Assembly: GCA_031761405.1 (NCBI GenBank)
Contig: JASEVX010000011.1
Coordinates: 20,363,996 to 20,427,995, forward strand
Length of the DNA stretch: 64,000 nt
From: Serripes groenlandicus
Taxonomy: Eukaryota > Mollusca > Bivalvia > Cardiida > Cardiidae
Direction: 5' to 3'
A program made the translations under genes and the position numbers. The notes under the pieces are model-generated. The model made no database searches. It worked only from the letters and a program-made list of their open reading frames with translations, and had not been told where the DNA came from. Below, piece by piece: positions 30,453 through 41,106 of this stretch. Within the stretch, counting starts at the first letter, position 1. Every line of letters begins with the position of its first letter.

Positions 30453-32340
30453 GTCTCCCCCTGTATACAGGGGAGATATATTGTTTTTGTCCTTGATGTC
30501 TGTCTGTCTGTCTGTCTGTTCGTCCCCAAAATCTTGTCCGATCCATATCTCCCAGACGGCTTGAAGGATTTTCATGAAACTTGGGTCACATGTTCACCTC
30601 ATCAAGGCGACGTGCAGAACCCGCGTCTCGACAATATAGGGTCAAGGTCACGCTTGAAGGTCAAAGGTTTGAGGCTTTATTTCGTGTCCGCTCCATATCT
30701 CCCAGACAGCTTGAAGGATTTTCATGAAACTTAGGTCACATGTTCACCTCATCAAGGTGACGTGCAGAACTTGCGTCTCGACAATATAGGGTCAATGTCA
30801 AGGTCACGCTTGAAGGTCAAAGGTTTGAGGCTTTATTTTGTGTCCGCTCCATATCTCCCAGACGGCTTGAAGGATTTTAATGAAACTTTGGTCACATGTT
30901 CACCTCATCAAGGCGACGTGCAGAACCCGTGTCTCGACAATATAGGGTCAAGGTCAAGGTCACGCTTGAAGGTCAAAGGTTTGAGGCTTTATTTCGTGTC
31001 CGCTCCATATCTCCAAGACGGCTTGAAAGATTTTCATGAAACTTGGGTCACATGTTCACCTCATCAAGGCGACGTGCATAACCCGCGTCTCGACCATACC
31101 GGGTCAAGGTCAAGGTCACGTTTGAAGGTCAAAGGTTTGAGGCTTTATTTTGTGTCAACTCCATATCTCCAAGACGGTTTGAAGTATTTTCATGAAACTT
31201 GGGTTAGATGTTCACCTCATCAAGGCGACGTGCAGAACCCGCGTCTCGACCATACTGGGTCAAGGTCACGCTTGAAGGTCAAAGGTTTGAGGCTTTATTT
31301 TGTGTCCACTCCATATCTCCTTAAAGGATTTTCATGATACGTGGGTCACATGTTCACCTCATCAAGGCGACGTGCAGAACCCGCGTCTCGACCATACCGG
31401 TTCAAGGTCAAGGTCACGCTTGAAGGTCAAAGGTTTTAGGCTTTATTTCGTGTCCACTCAATATCTCCAAGACGGCTTGAAGGATTTTCATGAAACTTGG
31501 GTCAGATGTTCACCTCGTCAAGGCGACGTGCAGAACCCGCGTCTCGACCATACTGGGTCAAGGTCAAGGTCACGCTTGAAGGTCAAATGTTTGAGGCTTT
31601 ATTTTGTGTCCGCTCCATATCTCCTTAAAGGATTTTCATGAAACTTGGGTCACATGTTCACCTCATCAAGGCGACGTGCAGAACCCGCGTCTCCACCATA
31701 CCGGTTAAAGGTCAAGGTCACGCTTGAAGGTCAAAGGTTTTAGGCTTTATTTCGTGTCCAGTCAATATCTCCAAGACGGCTTGAAGGATTTTCATGAAAA
31801 TTTGGTCACATGTTCACCTCATCAAGGCGACGTGCAGAACCCGCGTCTCAAACATACTGGGTCAAGGTCAAGGTCACGCTTGAAGGTCAAAGGTTTGAGG
31901 CTTTATTTTGTGCCGCTCCATATCTCCAAAACAGCTTAAAGAATTTTCATGAAACTTGGGTCACATGTTCACATCAAGGCGACGTGCAGAACCCGCGTCT
32001 CGACCATACCGGTTCAAGGTCAAGGTCACGCTTGAAGCTCAAAGGTTTTAGGCTTTATTTCCTGTCCACTCAATATCTCCAAGACGGCTTGCTTATGTTT
32101 AGCAACAGTTGTTAACTGTTTTGAAGAATACTTCAGTCTTGAATGTTACAGCTGCAGTAAAAATATGTGTTTCTGTAAACCATTTGAAATCATGTCCACT
32201 TTGTACCAGGTCAAGACAAAACATTAGTAATTAAAAATTGAGTACTATCCAACTTGGTCAAATTTTTGTTTGTCTGCTTTATAGGCTGGAATGTTTTGAG
32301 AGATTTTGACAGATATTTGAGGGGGAGACATATGTTTTTG
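30453..32340 (+). mobile_element. RCE with eleven AGGTCA-rich cores
   Basis: 5' end GTCTCCCCCTGTATACAGGG (palindrome) and 3' end GAGGGGGAGACATATGTTTT share an inverted GTCTCCCCC. A TGTC microsatellite at about 30498-30519 precedes eleven cores starting CCATATCTCC or CAATATCTCC at 30543, 30693, 30849, 31005, 31161, 31311, 31459, 31614, 31763, 31918 and 32071. Each core has three or four AGGTCA motifs (CAAGGTCAAGGTCACG, TTGAAGGTCAAAGG). Because many cores are 150 or 156 bp, long repetitive frames open across them, but an 8-nt deletion near 31320 breaks phase, so they are not coding. Confidence 0.85.
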
Positions 32341-32446
32341 TCAAAACAATTCTAGTTTCTCTCTATTTCCTCTATATTTACAAAAATCGTCTACTGAAGA
32401 GCCATCTAATTTAAAAGCTTCTCCTTTAGGTAAACAACTTTTTAAT

Positions 32447-32678
32447 TTAACCCTTTCCCTCGTACGACAATTCTGCAGCAGACAACTTTTAACATATTTT
32501 GTCAAAAAATAGAAAATCTCTATAATAATGAATGGATAACCTATGACTAAAAGTGGAAAACATTGTGGCAAAAGGAGAAATTGCTTGTTTTGAGCAATTT
32601 CTTCTTTTGTCACTCTGTTTTCTAAAAGCTGTCTGCTGCAGAGGTGTCAGAAAGCGTCTACATGAGGGAAAGGGTTAA
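32447..32678 (-). mobile_element. TM1 MITE, full length
   Basis: TTAACCCTTTCCCTCGTACG to ATGAGGGAAAGGGTTAA. Confidence 0.93.
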
Positions 32679-32695
32679 AATTCCTAAGACTTGAC

Positions 32696-32845
32696 AACCC
32701 CTTCATTGGAAAGATTTTTGTTTTTCTTGAAAATTTTGTTCCCCAGGGGTTGATTAGCTCCTAATGGGATGTTGCCATTTATGATGCTACTCCAAGATAC
32801 CATCATTATTTCTCACAATCCCTCGGTTTCCTAGCAGACGACATA
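32696..32845 (+). repeat. Dispersed repeat R2, copy 1
   Basis: TTTTGTTTTTCTTGAAAA, GTTCCCCAGGGGTTGATTAG and TTTCCTAGCAGACGA recur at 34097-34240 in the same order and strand, 1.4 kb away. Confidence 0.7.
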
Positions 32846-32966
32846 AAGTTCTTTTACTACATTAAACCGAATCTACAGCAGATGCAAACATTTACAAAAG
32901 TCAATAGATCAAAGAGTATATTTATTGAATTGAGTTGAAATCATTTTGGTTATTCCTTTTCCACAT

Positions 32967-33068
32967 ACAGTCTGTGTGTTAGTACTCGGGTGTGAGAAAG
33001 CCGGCAAGCACATGATATGTCTAAAATATTGTTGAGAATGGTGTTAAACCCCAATCAATCAATCGATA
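32967..33068 (+). mobile_element. SINE-A tail fragment
   Basis: AGTACTCGGGTGTGAGAAAG, GATATGTCTAAAATATTGTT and GTGTTAAACCCCAATCAATC; head missing. Confidence 0.75.
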
Positions 33069-33109
33069 AGGTCTTAGCTGCCTAAAAGCGATTCACGCTT
33101 GTGTCATCA

Positions 33110-33330
33110 TGTCAAATTGTCTGTTGTGTAGATGTCTGTGTGTTAAATTTTGGCTTCAGTAATCACTTGCCAGGCCAATTGTCACAGCAGGCAAATCCTC
33201 TAACTATTTGTTTTTGATTCAAATTATGGCTTTTCTGAAAACTTTAAAAATCTTCGTCTTTGAAATGTTCTTCAATTCATGTACATTTATGCATATTGCA
33301 GAAAACTTTAAAAATCTACTCATCAGAATA
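33110..33330 (+). mobile_element. RCE core fragment
   Basis: GAAAACTTTAAAAATCTTC occurs near 33238 and a similar phrase near 33301; both match the core of the RCE at 49751. No termini. Confidence 0.4.
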
Positions 33331-33377
33331 TATTATGGCAAATTTTGAAATTATGATAAATGTTCAGAGGACTACCC

Positions 33378-33594
33378 TTAACCCTTTCCCTCATATAGGC
33401 GCTTTCTGACGCCTCTGCAGCAGACGGCTTTTTGAAAACATAGTGACAAAAGAAGAAATTGCACAGAACGTGCAATTTCTCCTTTTGCCACAATGTTTTT
33501 TCACTTTTAGTCATAGGTTATCCATTCAGTTATAGAGATTTTTCATATTTTGACAAAATACTGCTGCAGAATTGTCGTATGAGGGAAAGGGATA
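33378..33594 (+). mobile_element. TM1 MITE, small deletion
   Basis: TTAACCCTTTCCCTCATATA to ATGAGGGAAAGGGATAG. CGTTCAAAGTCGT is missing before CTGCTGCAGAATTG. The centre is GCACAGAACGTGC. Confidence 0.9.
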
Positions 33595-33718
33595 GATAAG
33601 GAGGAGTAAACAGGTCTTTCTTCCATGATATCTCTGTTAGCACTTATTAAAGCCTATGTTGTGGGTACTCAAATAAGGATTTTAGAGCATGAACAACCCT
33701 CCTTTATCTAGAGCTCTA
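33595..33718. mobile_element. FB MITE, one arm of the palindrome deleted
   Basis: TAAGGAGGAGTAAACAGG at the left, CCTCCTTTATCTAGAGCTCT at the right; GTTGTGGGTACTCAAATAAG shows where the centre was lost. Confidence 0.7.
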
Positions 33719-33811
33719 AATGTTCATAAGATAGACTCTCTTATTAGATTCTTAAAGTCATGTTAACAGTTTTGGTCCTTAGTCTAAACCTGATGCCCAT
33801 TAGCTAAGGTT

Positions 33812-34035
33812 GGTGCTGTTACACTTTATGCCTTTGGAGAAAACTTTATAAAAATTTTTTTGTCAGATGTTCAAATGATTTCATGCAAATGTTCCTTGGC
33901 TGAGACATATGCAAGACTGGGATTGGGTTATTTTTCTTTTTGGTAGTGGAGCAATACTGACCCTCTTAGACCTCTTGTTCCACAATGTTTTTGATAGTTG
34001 TCTGCTGCAGGGGCATCTGAAGGGGGTCTTTATCA
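33812..34035 (+). mobile_element. RCE 3' end followed by a TM1 end
   Basis: GTAGTGGAGCAATACTGACC then CTCTTAGACCTCTTGTT ends the RCE near 33981. CCACAATGTTTTTGATAGTT and GTCTGCTGCAGGGGCATCTG continue a TM1, so the RCE sat inside it. Confidence 0.6.
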
Positions 34036-34096
34036 TTATGTATAAAGGCTTCATGAATCTCTCAACAGTTTTAGATTTCTTGAGAAAAACATTTCA

Positions 34097-34240
34097 TTAG
34101 CAAGACTTTTGTTTTTTCTTGAAAAACGTGTTCCCCATGGGGTAATTAGCACCTTAATGATATTTGGCTATTTTTGATGCATCTCTGAATTGCTGTCATC
34201 ATTTCTCTTCCAATCCCTTAGTTTCCTAGCAGATGATGTT
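34097..34240 (+). repeat. Dispersed repeat R2, copy 2
   Basis: Direct repeat of 32696-32845 (TTTTGTTTTTTCTTGAAAA, GTTCCCCATGGGGTAATTAG, TTTCCTAGCAGATGA). No terminal features identified. Confidence 0.7.
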
Positions 34241-34250
34241 AAACCCTCAG

Positions 34251-34705
34251 AGGTCCAAATAAGGAGGCGTATACAGCTCTTTTCCCCACAATATCTCTCT
34301 TATCATCCAACCATACCCTATGATGTGGGTTCTTAAATGAATCGTCTCAATGAGACCATTCTTTTGAGTACTCACAACATAGGCTAATAAGGTCAAATAA
34401 GGATTTTAGAACATGCGAAACGCCCCTTATCTAGAGCTCTGAGGCTTATTAACATTATAAGAGTAAGAATCTGCAGCAGTTTACTTTGAAAGTGTATAAT
34501 AATAGGCAAAGATATAGTAAATCTCTATTGCTTAAATGAATCGTCTCAATGAGACAATTCTTTTGAGTACTCACAACATAGGGTTTTACGGTCAAATAAG
34601 GATTTGAGAACATGCAAAACGCCCCTTATCTAGAGCTCTGCATGAACCCTATTCACATTATAAGAGTAAGAATCTGCAGCAGTTTACTTTGAAAGTGTCT
34701 TAATA
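34251..34705. repeat. Locally duplicated block of FB plus old TM1
   Basis: FB copy 1 (34251-34444: AGGTCCAAATAAGGAGGCG to CGCCCCTTATCTAGAGCTC) and FB copy 2 (34530-34642, left arm missing). Each is followed by the same old-TM1 piece ATTATAAGAGTAAGAATCTG then CAGCAGTTTACTTTGAAAGT (34454 and 34658). The period is about 203 bp. Confidence 0.75.
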
Positions 34706-34706
34706 T

Positions 34707-34936
34707 TTAGCCCTTTCCCTCATATAGACGCTTTCTGACGCCTCAACAGCAGAAGGCTTTTTGAAAACATAGTGACAAAAGAAGAAATTGCACACAACGT
34801 GCAATTTCTCCTTTTGCCACAATGTTTTCCACTTTTAGTCATAGGTTTTCCATTCAATTATAGAGATTTTCTATGTTTTGACAAAATACGTTCAAAGACG
34901 TCTGCTGCAGAATTGTCGTATGAGGGAAAGGGGTAG
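34707..34936 (+). mobile_element. TM1 MITE with a TTAG-type target
   Basis: Left border TTAGCCCTTTCCCTCATATA, right border GGGAAAGGGGTAG. It interrupts the old TM1 sequence CTTTGAAAGTGT...AGGCAAAGATAT; the neighbouring duplicate near 34490 preserves the uninterrupted order. Confidence 0.88.
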
Positions 34937-35145
34937 GCAAAGATATATATAGTAAATTGTTTGCTTAAAAATTTAAAATAATTATTGAATAGAGTTGAAG
35001 TTGCTCATTATGAGCAGTTTGTCCGTTTGGCACAATGTTGTCCAAAGTAGTCTGCTGATATTACTTAGGTGAGCCTCTACAACAACTGTTCAAGCAATAT
35101 TGTATGATATAAAAAAACCATCGTCTTTTAAGGTGGCAGAAAAAA

Positions 35146-35266
35146 CAACCTTTCCCACATGCAGTTGCTTTCTAAATCCTCAAATTTGCAGCAGAGGACT
35201 TGACAAAAACATTGTGACAAAAGGAGAAAGTGCTGCAGAATTGTTGTATGTGGGAAAGGGTTAAGA
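35146..35266 (+). mobile_element. Old TM1 MITE, internally deleted
   Basis: CCTTTCCCACATGCAGTTGC to TGTATGTGGGAAAGGGTTAA; the hairpin and one side are missing. Confidence 0.7.
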
Positions 35267-35269
35267 AAT

Positions 35270-35540
35270 GGCCACTCGGGGGGATTAAATAGTGGCCGGT
35301 AAAATGTCAAAACTTTAAAAAGATTATGCTTCTCTGTAAGTCGTCATCTGATTTCAAAATAATTTGACAGAAATGTTCAAGCCATATTGATTGTTTAAAA
35401 TAAACTTGGTCACAGGGTGGTTTCAGAAAAGGGGTAAATAGCAAAACTATAAAATTATTATCCGTGGCATAAATGTTCTTGAGGTGGCCCTTCTCAGAAT
35501 TTCTTCAAGCCATAAAATTGAATGTGCTGTCTGATCTTGG
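35270..35540 (+). mobile_element. RCE core fragments
   Basis: CATCTGATTTCAAAATAATT then TGACAGAAATGTTCAAGCCA and TTTCTTCAAGCCATAAAATT resemble diverged 166-bp cores of the 49751 type. No ends. Confidence 0.45.
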
Positions 35541-35597
35541 ACTTCTTTGTTAACAAATCCAGTTATAAAGTTGTGCATTATGGTATGAACTAATGTT

Positions 35598-35935
35598 GTT
35601 TAACCCATATTCCCCAGTGACTTATAGACGCTTCTTTTGTCCCAATGTTTTCAGCTTTTTCCAGTAGATATACCTTCATATTCATAGAGATTGTCTAAGT
35701 TTTTGCAAAGAGGTTTTCAAAGTTGTCTGCTGCAGATTTATTGTATGTGGGAAAGGGTTGAACCTTAGCAGATGATTTTGAAAACATGTAGGCATAAATA
35801 TGGAAATTCTCTATGAATATAAGTTTTGTTTTTTAACAGAGTTGAAAATGGTGTGGCAAATGGAAAAAATTGCTCATTCTTCGTTCTTCGTTCGCTACAC
35901 TGTTTGCAAATGTAATCTGTGAGAAAGGGAAACCT
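35598..35935. mobile_element. Two old TM1 copies back to back
   Basis: 35598-35760 '+' (GTTTAACCCATATTCCCCAG to GTATGTGGGAAAGGGTTG) and 35758-35935 '-' (GCAGATGATTTTGAAAACAT, GAGTTGAAAATGGTGTGGCA). The second is duplicated at 36205-36362. Confidence 0.65.
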
Positions 35936-36164
35936 TAACCCTTTCCCTTATATAGACGCTTTCTGACGCCTCTGCAGCAGACGGCTTTTTGAAAACATAG
36001 TGACAAAAGAAGAAATTGCACAAAACGTGCAATTTCTCCTTTTGCCACCATGTTTTCCACTTTCAGTCATAGGTTATCCATTCAATTATGGAGATTTTCT
36101 ATGCTTTGACAAAATACGTTCAAAGTCGTCTGCTGCAGAATTGTCGTATGAGGGAAAGGGTTAA
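35935..36164 (+). mobile_element. TM1 MITE, full length, inside a tandem duplication
   Basis: 230 bp, TTAA-bounded, GCAC/GTGC centre. The flanks (ACC-TTAA and GCATGATAAGTGTTAA) recur uninterrupted at about 36370 (ACC-TTAC then GCAGGATAAGTGTTAA), giving an empty-site paralogue. Confidence 0.94.
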
Positions 36165-36168
36165 GCAT

Positions 36169-36420
36169 GATAAGTGTTAACATATCGGTCAGGTACACAG
36201 TTAATCCTTTCAGCAAAATATGGAATTATTCTATGAATATAAGTTTTGTTTTTTTAACAGAGTTGAAAACAGTGAGTGTGGCAAGTGGAAAAATTGTTCA
36301 TTATGAACAATTTCTTCATTTGCTAAACTGTTTTCAAATGTCATCTATGTGAAAAGCTAAAATTTACCTTACGCAGGATAAGTGTTAAAATATCGGTCAG
36401 GTAAACAGTTAATCCTTTCC
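36169..36420. repeat. Second unit of a local duplication
   Basis: GATAAGTGTTAACATATCGG then TCAGGTACACAGTTAATCC (36169) recurs at 36378, and the old TM1 of 35758-35935 recurs at 36205-36362 (TCTATGAATATAAGTTTTGT). Confidence 0.75.
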
Positions 36421-37005
36421 CACATGCAACAAATCTACGCAGCTGTCAACATTGAAAAGATGTCAGCAAAAGTATGGAAAATCTTCCATTAACAAAGTAG
36501 CAAATTCCCTGTCTACAGCATCCACCTTTGTTTAGCAAATTCCCTGTCTACAGCATCCACCTTTGTTTAGCAAATTCCCTGTCTACAGCATCCACCTTTG
36601 TTTAGCAAATTCCCTGTCTTCAGCATCCACCTTTGTTTAGCAAATTCCCTGTCTACAGCATCCACCTTTGTTTAGCAATTCCCTGTATACAGCAACCACC
36701 TTTGTTTAGCAATTCCCTGTATACAGCAACCACCTTTGTTTAGCAATTCCCTATATACAGCAACCACACTTTTAATTTCCCAATGACTCATTTTCTACAT
36801 AAATGACCCTTTAATTAAAGACCACCTGTGAATAAAGACCATATTGTTCTCTTCTCGTGGGTCACGTCTTTAAACACAGGTTGGACTGTATATTAATATT
36901 ATTGAATTGAGTTGAAATTACTATGGCAATTTCTCCTTTTGCCAAAATGTTTTTAATTTTTTTTTGCTGCAGTCGTCAAAAAGCATCTATATGTGGGGGA
37001 ACAGG
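36410..37005 (-). mobile_element. Old TM1 MITE hosting F3
   Basis: TTAATCCTTTCCCACATGCA to AAGTATGGAAAATCTTCC at the left; TATTGAATTGAGTTGAAATT to CATCTATATGTGGGGG at the right. The F3 element fills the gap. Confidence 0.75.
36498..36893 (+). mobile_element. F3 MITE with an expanded 35-bp tandem array
   Basis: Eight units (36498-36771) of TAGCAAATTCCCTGTCTACA then GCATCCACCTTTGTT. The first five are 35 bp and nearly identical; the last three are 34 bp with GTATACAGCAACC. The F3 body follows (AAAGACCACCTGTGAATAAA and its inverse) and ends CACAGGTTGGACTGTA. Other F3 copies have only one such unit. Confidence 0.8.
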
Positions 37006-37120
37006 AAAACAACCTGTTGTTGACAGGCAAATCATAAAAGATATTAATGGGTTTTATTTTCTATTATTCTGTATTGACACCCTTGTGGGGATAAAATCAT
37101 GTCAGATTATCTTTTATCCT

Positions 37121-37517
37121 CTATTAATCCCTTTGCCTCATGGACAAGTTCTGTTGCCTTAATGTGCCGCACACAACTTTTGAAAATAATGAGGAAAAAG
37201 AAGAAATTGTTAAAGGATATCTTTTTTCCTAATATGTTTTCAACTCTACTAAAACTATACTTACATTATGCTAGATATCAGTTTTTAAAATCCTAAAATA
37301 TTGTTTAACCATTTCCACATAATTATAGACACTTTCTGTTGCCTCTGCTGTGTAAGACTGTTGAAATAATTGTGGCAAAAGGAACATTTGCTCATAATGA
37401 TCAATTTCTCCTTGTGTCACAATGTTTCAACTTTATTCAATAATTGTTCTTTGTTTTTTGACTTTAATGTTTTCGAAGTCGTCTGCTGAATATTTTTTGT
37501 ATGTGGGTAAGTGTTAA
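37121..37517 (+). mobile_element. Two old TM1 copies
   Basis: 37121-37275 (AATCCCTTTGCCTCATGGAC, CAACTTTTGAAAATAATGAG) and 37303-37517 (GTTTAACCATTTCCACATAA to TATGTGGGTAAGTGTTAA). The second shares the variant GGAACATTTGCTCATAATGA with 45207-45491, so the two are close relatives. Confidence 0.65.
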
Positions 37518-37649
37518 AGCAGGCGTCATTGAATTATAGTATCAGGCAATGGCAATTTTTTTTCTTGATATCATAGTTTCAAATCTAATGCTTTACATTA
37601 AGCTGAGAAAATATGTAACATTCTGGAAAAGTGGAAACATGATTTTGAT

Positions 37650-37871
37650 TTAACCCTTTCCCTCATACGACAATTCTGCAGCAGATGACTGAACATATTT
37701 GGTCAAAATATATTAAATCTCTTTAATTGAATGGATAACCTAAAAGTGGAAATCATTGTGGTAAAAGGAGAATGCTTGTTTTGAGCAATTTCTTCTTTTG
37801 TCACTATGTTAACAAAAAGCTGTCTGCTGCAGAGGCGTCAGAAAGCGTCTATATGAGGAGAAAGGGTTTAG
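37650..37871 (-). mobile_element. TM1 MITE, nearly complete
   Basis: TTAACCCTTTCCCTCATACG to ATGAGGAGAAAGGGTTTA with small deletions. Confidence 0.9.
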
Positions 37872-37899
37872 CTTAGTTTAATCACGCTTGATGTCTGCT

Positions 37900-38055
37900 T
37901 CCTGGAGACAAAACCATGGGTATTCACGCCGTTTGTGTGGAAAAATCCCAAAGGCAGAACTCGCTCATCACGGGATTCGAACCCGTTACCTTTGATACAA
38001 GAGGCCTGTAACACTCCATCACTGTACCACTCAACGGTCTTCCACTTTTCTTGTA
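37900..38055 (-). mobile_element. tRNA-like sequence, probable SINE head
   Basis: Minus strand: GGTACAGTGATGGAGTG resembles an A-box region and AACGGGTTCGAATCCCGTG is a good B-box with T-arm. The acceptor ends do not pair, so this is not a functional tRNA gene. No SINE tail was recognised. Confidence 0.5.
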
Positions 38056-38071
38056 TGTACCCATAAGGAGT

Positions 38072-38286
38072 TTAAACCTTTCAGTGCCAAAGGCATTATA
38101 TTGAGGTTTTTGCAAACAATACTGATTCAGGAGAGTCAGCTCGTAACGAGCTGTCTCACCTGAAATCAGCATTGTTTGCCTTTTAGTTATCAAAATTGTC
38201 TAAACTTTGATTACATGAGTAATGGAGATGCCCGAATTTGAATATTGAAGAGTCTACTTTAAACAATTCGGCGCTGAAAGAGTTAA
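38072..38286. mobile_element. F5 MITE (TTAA target, CTTTCAGYGCC ends)
   Basis: TTAAACCTTTCAGTGCC at the left and GGCGCTGAAAGAGTTAA at the right. An internal palindrome has arms GCAAACAATACTGATTCAGG and CCTGAAATCAGCATTGTTTGC. It is a second TTAA-inserting family, unrelated to TM1 apart from the target. Confidence 0.75.
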
Positions 38287-38520
38287 AACATGACATATAG
38301 GCCTTTAATCTTGAGAATATAATGCAGGTAGTTTTAATTTCAAACAAAATGTGTGAAAATGTGCCTATAATGGTAGTGGTGTAGTGTCGATGTATTCATG
38401 TCAGGGACATTATGTGGGGGCATATTACATAAGATGCCCATTATCTGGCTGTTATATTTTATCGATTATTGGATATCGCGGAATCGGAGATGGGGCATTG
38501 TCACATCATTATTCCATGTC

Positions 38521-38758
38521 TCAACACTTTCCCTCATATAGACGCTTTCTGACGCCTCTACAGCAGACGGCTATTTGAAAACATAGTGACAAAAGAAGAA
38601 ATTGCACAAAACGTGCAATTTCTTCTTTTGCCACAATGTTTTCCACTTTTAGTCATACTCACAGTGGTTATTCATTCAATTATAGAGATTTTCTGTTTTT
38701 TGACGAAATACGTTCAAAGTCATCTGCTGCAGAATTGTCGTATGAGGGAAAGGGTTAA
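38521..38758 (+). mobile_element. TM1 MITE, full length
   Basis: TCAACACTTTCCCTCATATA to ATGAGGGAAAGGGTTAA with a small insertion (CTCACAGTG) before the ATTCATTCAATTATAG stretch. Confidence 0.9.
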
Positions 38759-38985
38759 CACTTTTCCTGACATGCAACAAATATGCAGAAAACGATTTTC
38801 AAAACATCTCGGAAAAAGCAACAATCTTGTTAATTAAGTATTACGAACCTTTGAAGAAAAGCGTTGAAAATATTATGTGTCAAAAGGGGATACTGCTCAT
38901 TATGAGCAATTTCTCCTTTTTTAATCGCAATGTTTTCGATATGGTCTGCTGTTGATGTGTAAAATTTGTGTTTGGAAAGGGTTAA
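38755..38985 (-). mobile_element. Old TM1 MITE sharing TTAA with its neighbours
   Basis: TTAACACTTTTCCTGACATG to TTTGGAAAGGGTTAA. It shares one TTAA with the TM1 on each side, making three copies in a row. Confidence 0.7.
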
Positions 38986-39609
38986 CCCTTTCCCTCATAC
39001 GACAATTCTGCAGCAGACGACTTTGAACATATTTGTCAAAAATTAGAAAATCTTTACAATTGAATGGATAACCCGTACGAAACAGTCCAGGCGTAATATA
39101 ACAGGATTCATACAGGAATATCGCTCTAAATCCTACAAGGAAACCAGCAGGAAAATGGAGCGAAATATGTTAATTAGATTAACAGGAATCCTGTAGGAAT
39201 ATTTGATAAAAAATCCTTGCAGGGATTTTGTCCTCATTTACATATTTCGGGCCATTTTCCTGCTGGATTCCTTCTACTTTTTTCCTACCAGGAATCCTAG
39301 TAGCAGGAAATCAAACCTCATTTGCATATTTCAAAACTCTTGATTTCTAGTTGGATTAAATACCTACAAGGAATCCAGTTACAAAATCCTACAAGGAATA
39401 TAGAACAAATCCTACAAGGAATATAGAAAAAATCCTACAAGGAATCTCATTACAAAATCCAAAAAGATTTTTGATACTTAAATAGGTTAAAACTTCCTAT
39501 CAGGTTTCCTGGTACAAAATTCCTACAAGGAATCGTTTCCTGGTACAAAAATCGTACAAAGAATCAAAGGAATCCAGGTTCAACCTTTTATGAGACTCAA
39601 CAGTGCTTA

Positions 39610-40632
39610 TATGTACGGTTACTAATGTTTAGACAAGAAGGTCAAAAAGTCATGGTGAAGGTCATCCAAAGACAGTGATGTTATTTAATTGTAAAAGATC
39701 ACTTTTAGGTCATGGTCACATGTTTATAAATCAATGTAAAGGACAAATGACAAATAAATGAAGTTTTTATCGTGTTCACAGTCGATTATAACAATTTTGA
39801 CAATTTTAAATGGCCATAATTCAGTGATGCATCTACGGATCTGGCTGATTTAAAAAAAAAGTGCGCTCTCATGTATATCTAGCTGCTGTATAAGTTTGGT
39901 AAACATCGGATAATAAATAATGACTATCTTGTTCACAAGGTCAATTATAGCAATTTTGCCAATTTTAATAAAGGGCCATAATTCAGTCATGCATAGACGC
40001 CTCTGGCCGATTTCAAAAGGAACCGAGCTCTCATGTATATCTAGCTACTGTATAAGTTTGGTAAACATCAGATAATAAATTATCAATTATAGCAATTTTG
40101 CCAATTTTAAAGGGCCATAATCCCGTCATGCATGGACTGATCTGGCTGGTTTTCAAAAGGCACCAAGCTCTCATGTATATCTAGCTACTGTATAAGTTTG
40201 GTAAACATCGGATAATAAATGATTACTTTATTTTGTTCATAAGGTCAATTATAGCAATTTTGCCAATTTTAAAGGGCCATCTTCCTGTCATGCATGGACG
40301 GATCTGGCTGGTTTTCAATAGGAACCAAGCTCCCATGTTTATCTAGCTACTGAATAAGTTTGGTAAACATCGAATAATAAATCAAGTTCTTATCGTGTTC
40401 ACAAGGTCAATTTGAACAATTTTGCCAATTTTAAAGGGCCATAATCCAGTCATGCATGGATGGATCTGGCTGGTTTTTGAAAGGAACTGAGCTCCCATGG
40501 TGTATCTAGCTACTGTATAATTTTGGTAAACATTAGATAATAAATGAAGAATTTATCGTGTTCACAAGAAATTGTGGACAGACGACGGGCGATCACAAAA
40601 ACTCACCTTGTCACTACGTGACAGGCGAGCTA
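39610..40632 (-). mobile_element. RCE with about five 160-bp cores, reverse orientation
   Basis: On the minus strand the 5' end is AGCTCGCCTGTCACGTAGTG, with GACAAGGTGAG as partner. About five cores follow, matching those at 10237-10780 (ACTGGATTATGGCC, ATAGCAATTTTG in inverse). It interrupts the left subterminal array of STR-1. At 40638-40665, AAGAGGGCCAAGATGGTCC is the 3' end of another RCE on the minus strand. Confidence 0.75.
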
Positions 40633-40893
40633 ATAAGAAGCAAGAGGGCCAAGATGGTCCTTAATTAGTCACAAAATACGGAAAATCTATAAGTAAAATT
40701 ATTAAAGAGAGTGGACTAGACCACTATTTTAGGTTCAAATACCCAACAGGATTCCTAGAACAAAATCCTACCAGGAATCCAAATCAAATTTTTACTAGAA
40801 TAAATAATAACTGTAAATGTTTAATCAAGAGATGCTGATAATGCATCATTGATTTATTTGATGGTAATTAACATATATATCAGAACAATTTTT

Positions 40894-41106
40894 TTTATCC
40901 TTTTGCGCATACAGACGCTTTTAGAAAACATTGTGGAAAAAGAAGAAAATTCTCATCTATAATGAGCAATTACTCCTTTTGCCACAATGTTTTCAACTCA
41001 ATTAAAAAAACCGCTTTAGTTTATTGAGATTTTCCATAACAACTCATTTTGCCAGGACATGTTCAAAGTCAGCTGTTGCAGATCCCTTGTATGAGGGAAA
41101 GTGTCA
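40894..41106 (+). mobile_element. Old TM1 MITE inside STR-1
   Basis: TTATCCTTTTGCGCATACAG to GTATGAGGGAAAGTGTCAA; centre CTCATCTATAATGAG. Confidence 0.7.

Noticed and set aside
30762..31641. Plus-strand frames encoding repeated RLKVKGLRLYFVS units
   Set aside because: They arise because many RCE cores are 150 or 156 bp. An 8-nt deletion breaks phase near 31320, and substitutions show no codon bias.
36498..36771. CRISPR-like array
   Set aside because: Units are contiguous without unique spacers and lie inside a MITE in a eukaryotic context.
37900..38055. Functional tRNA on the minus strand
   Set aside because: The B-box and T-arm are good, but the acceptor ends are not complementary and the anticodon arm is unclear.
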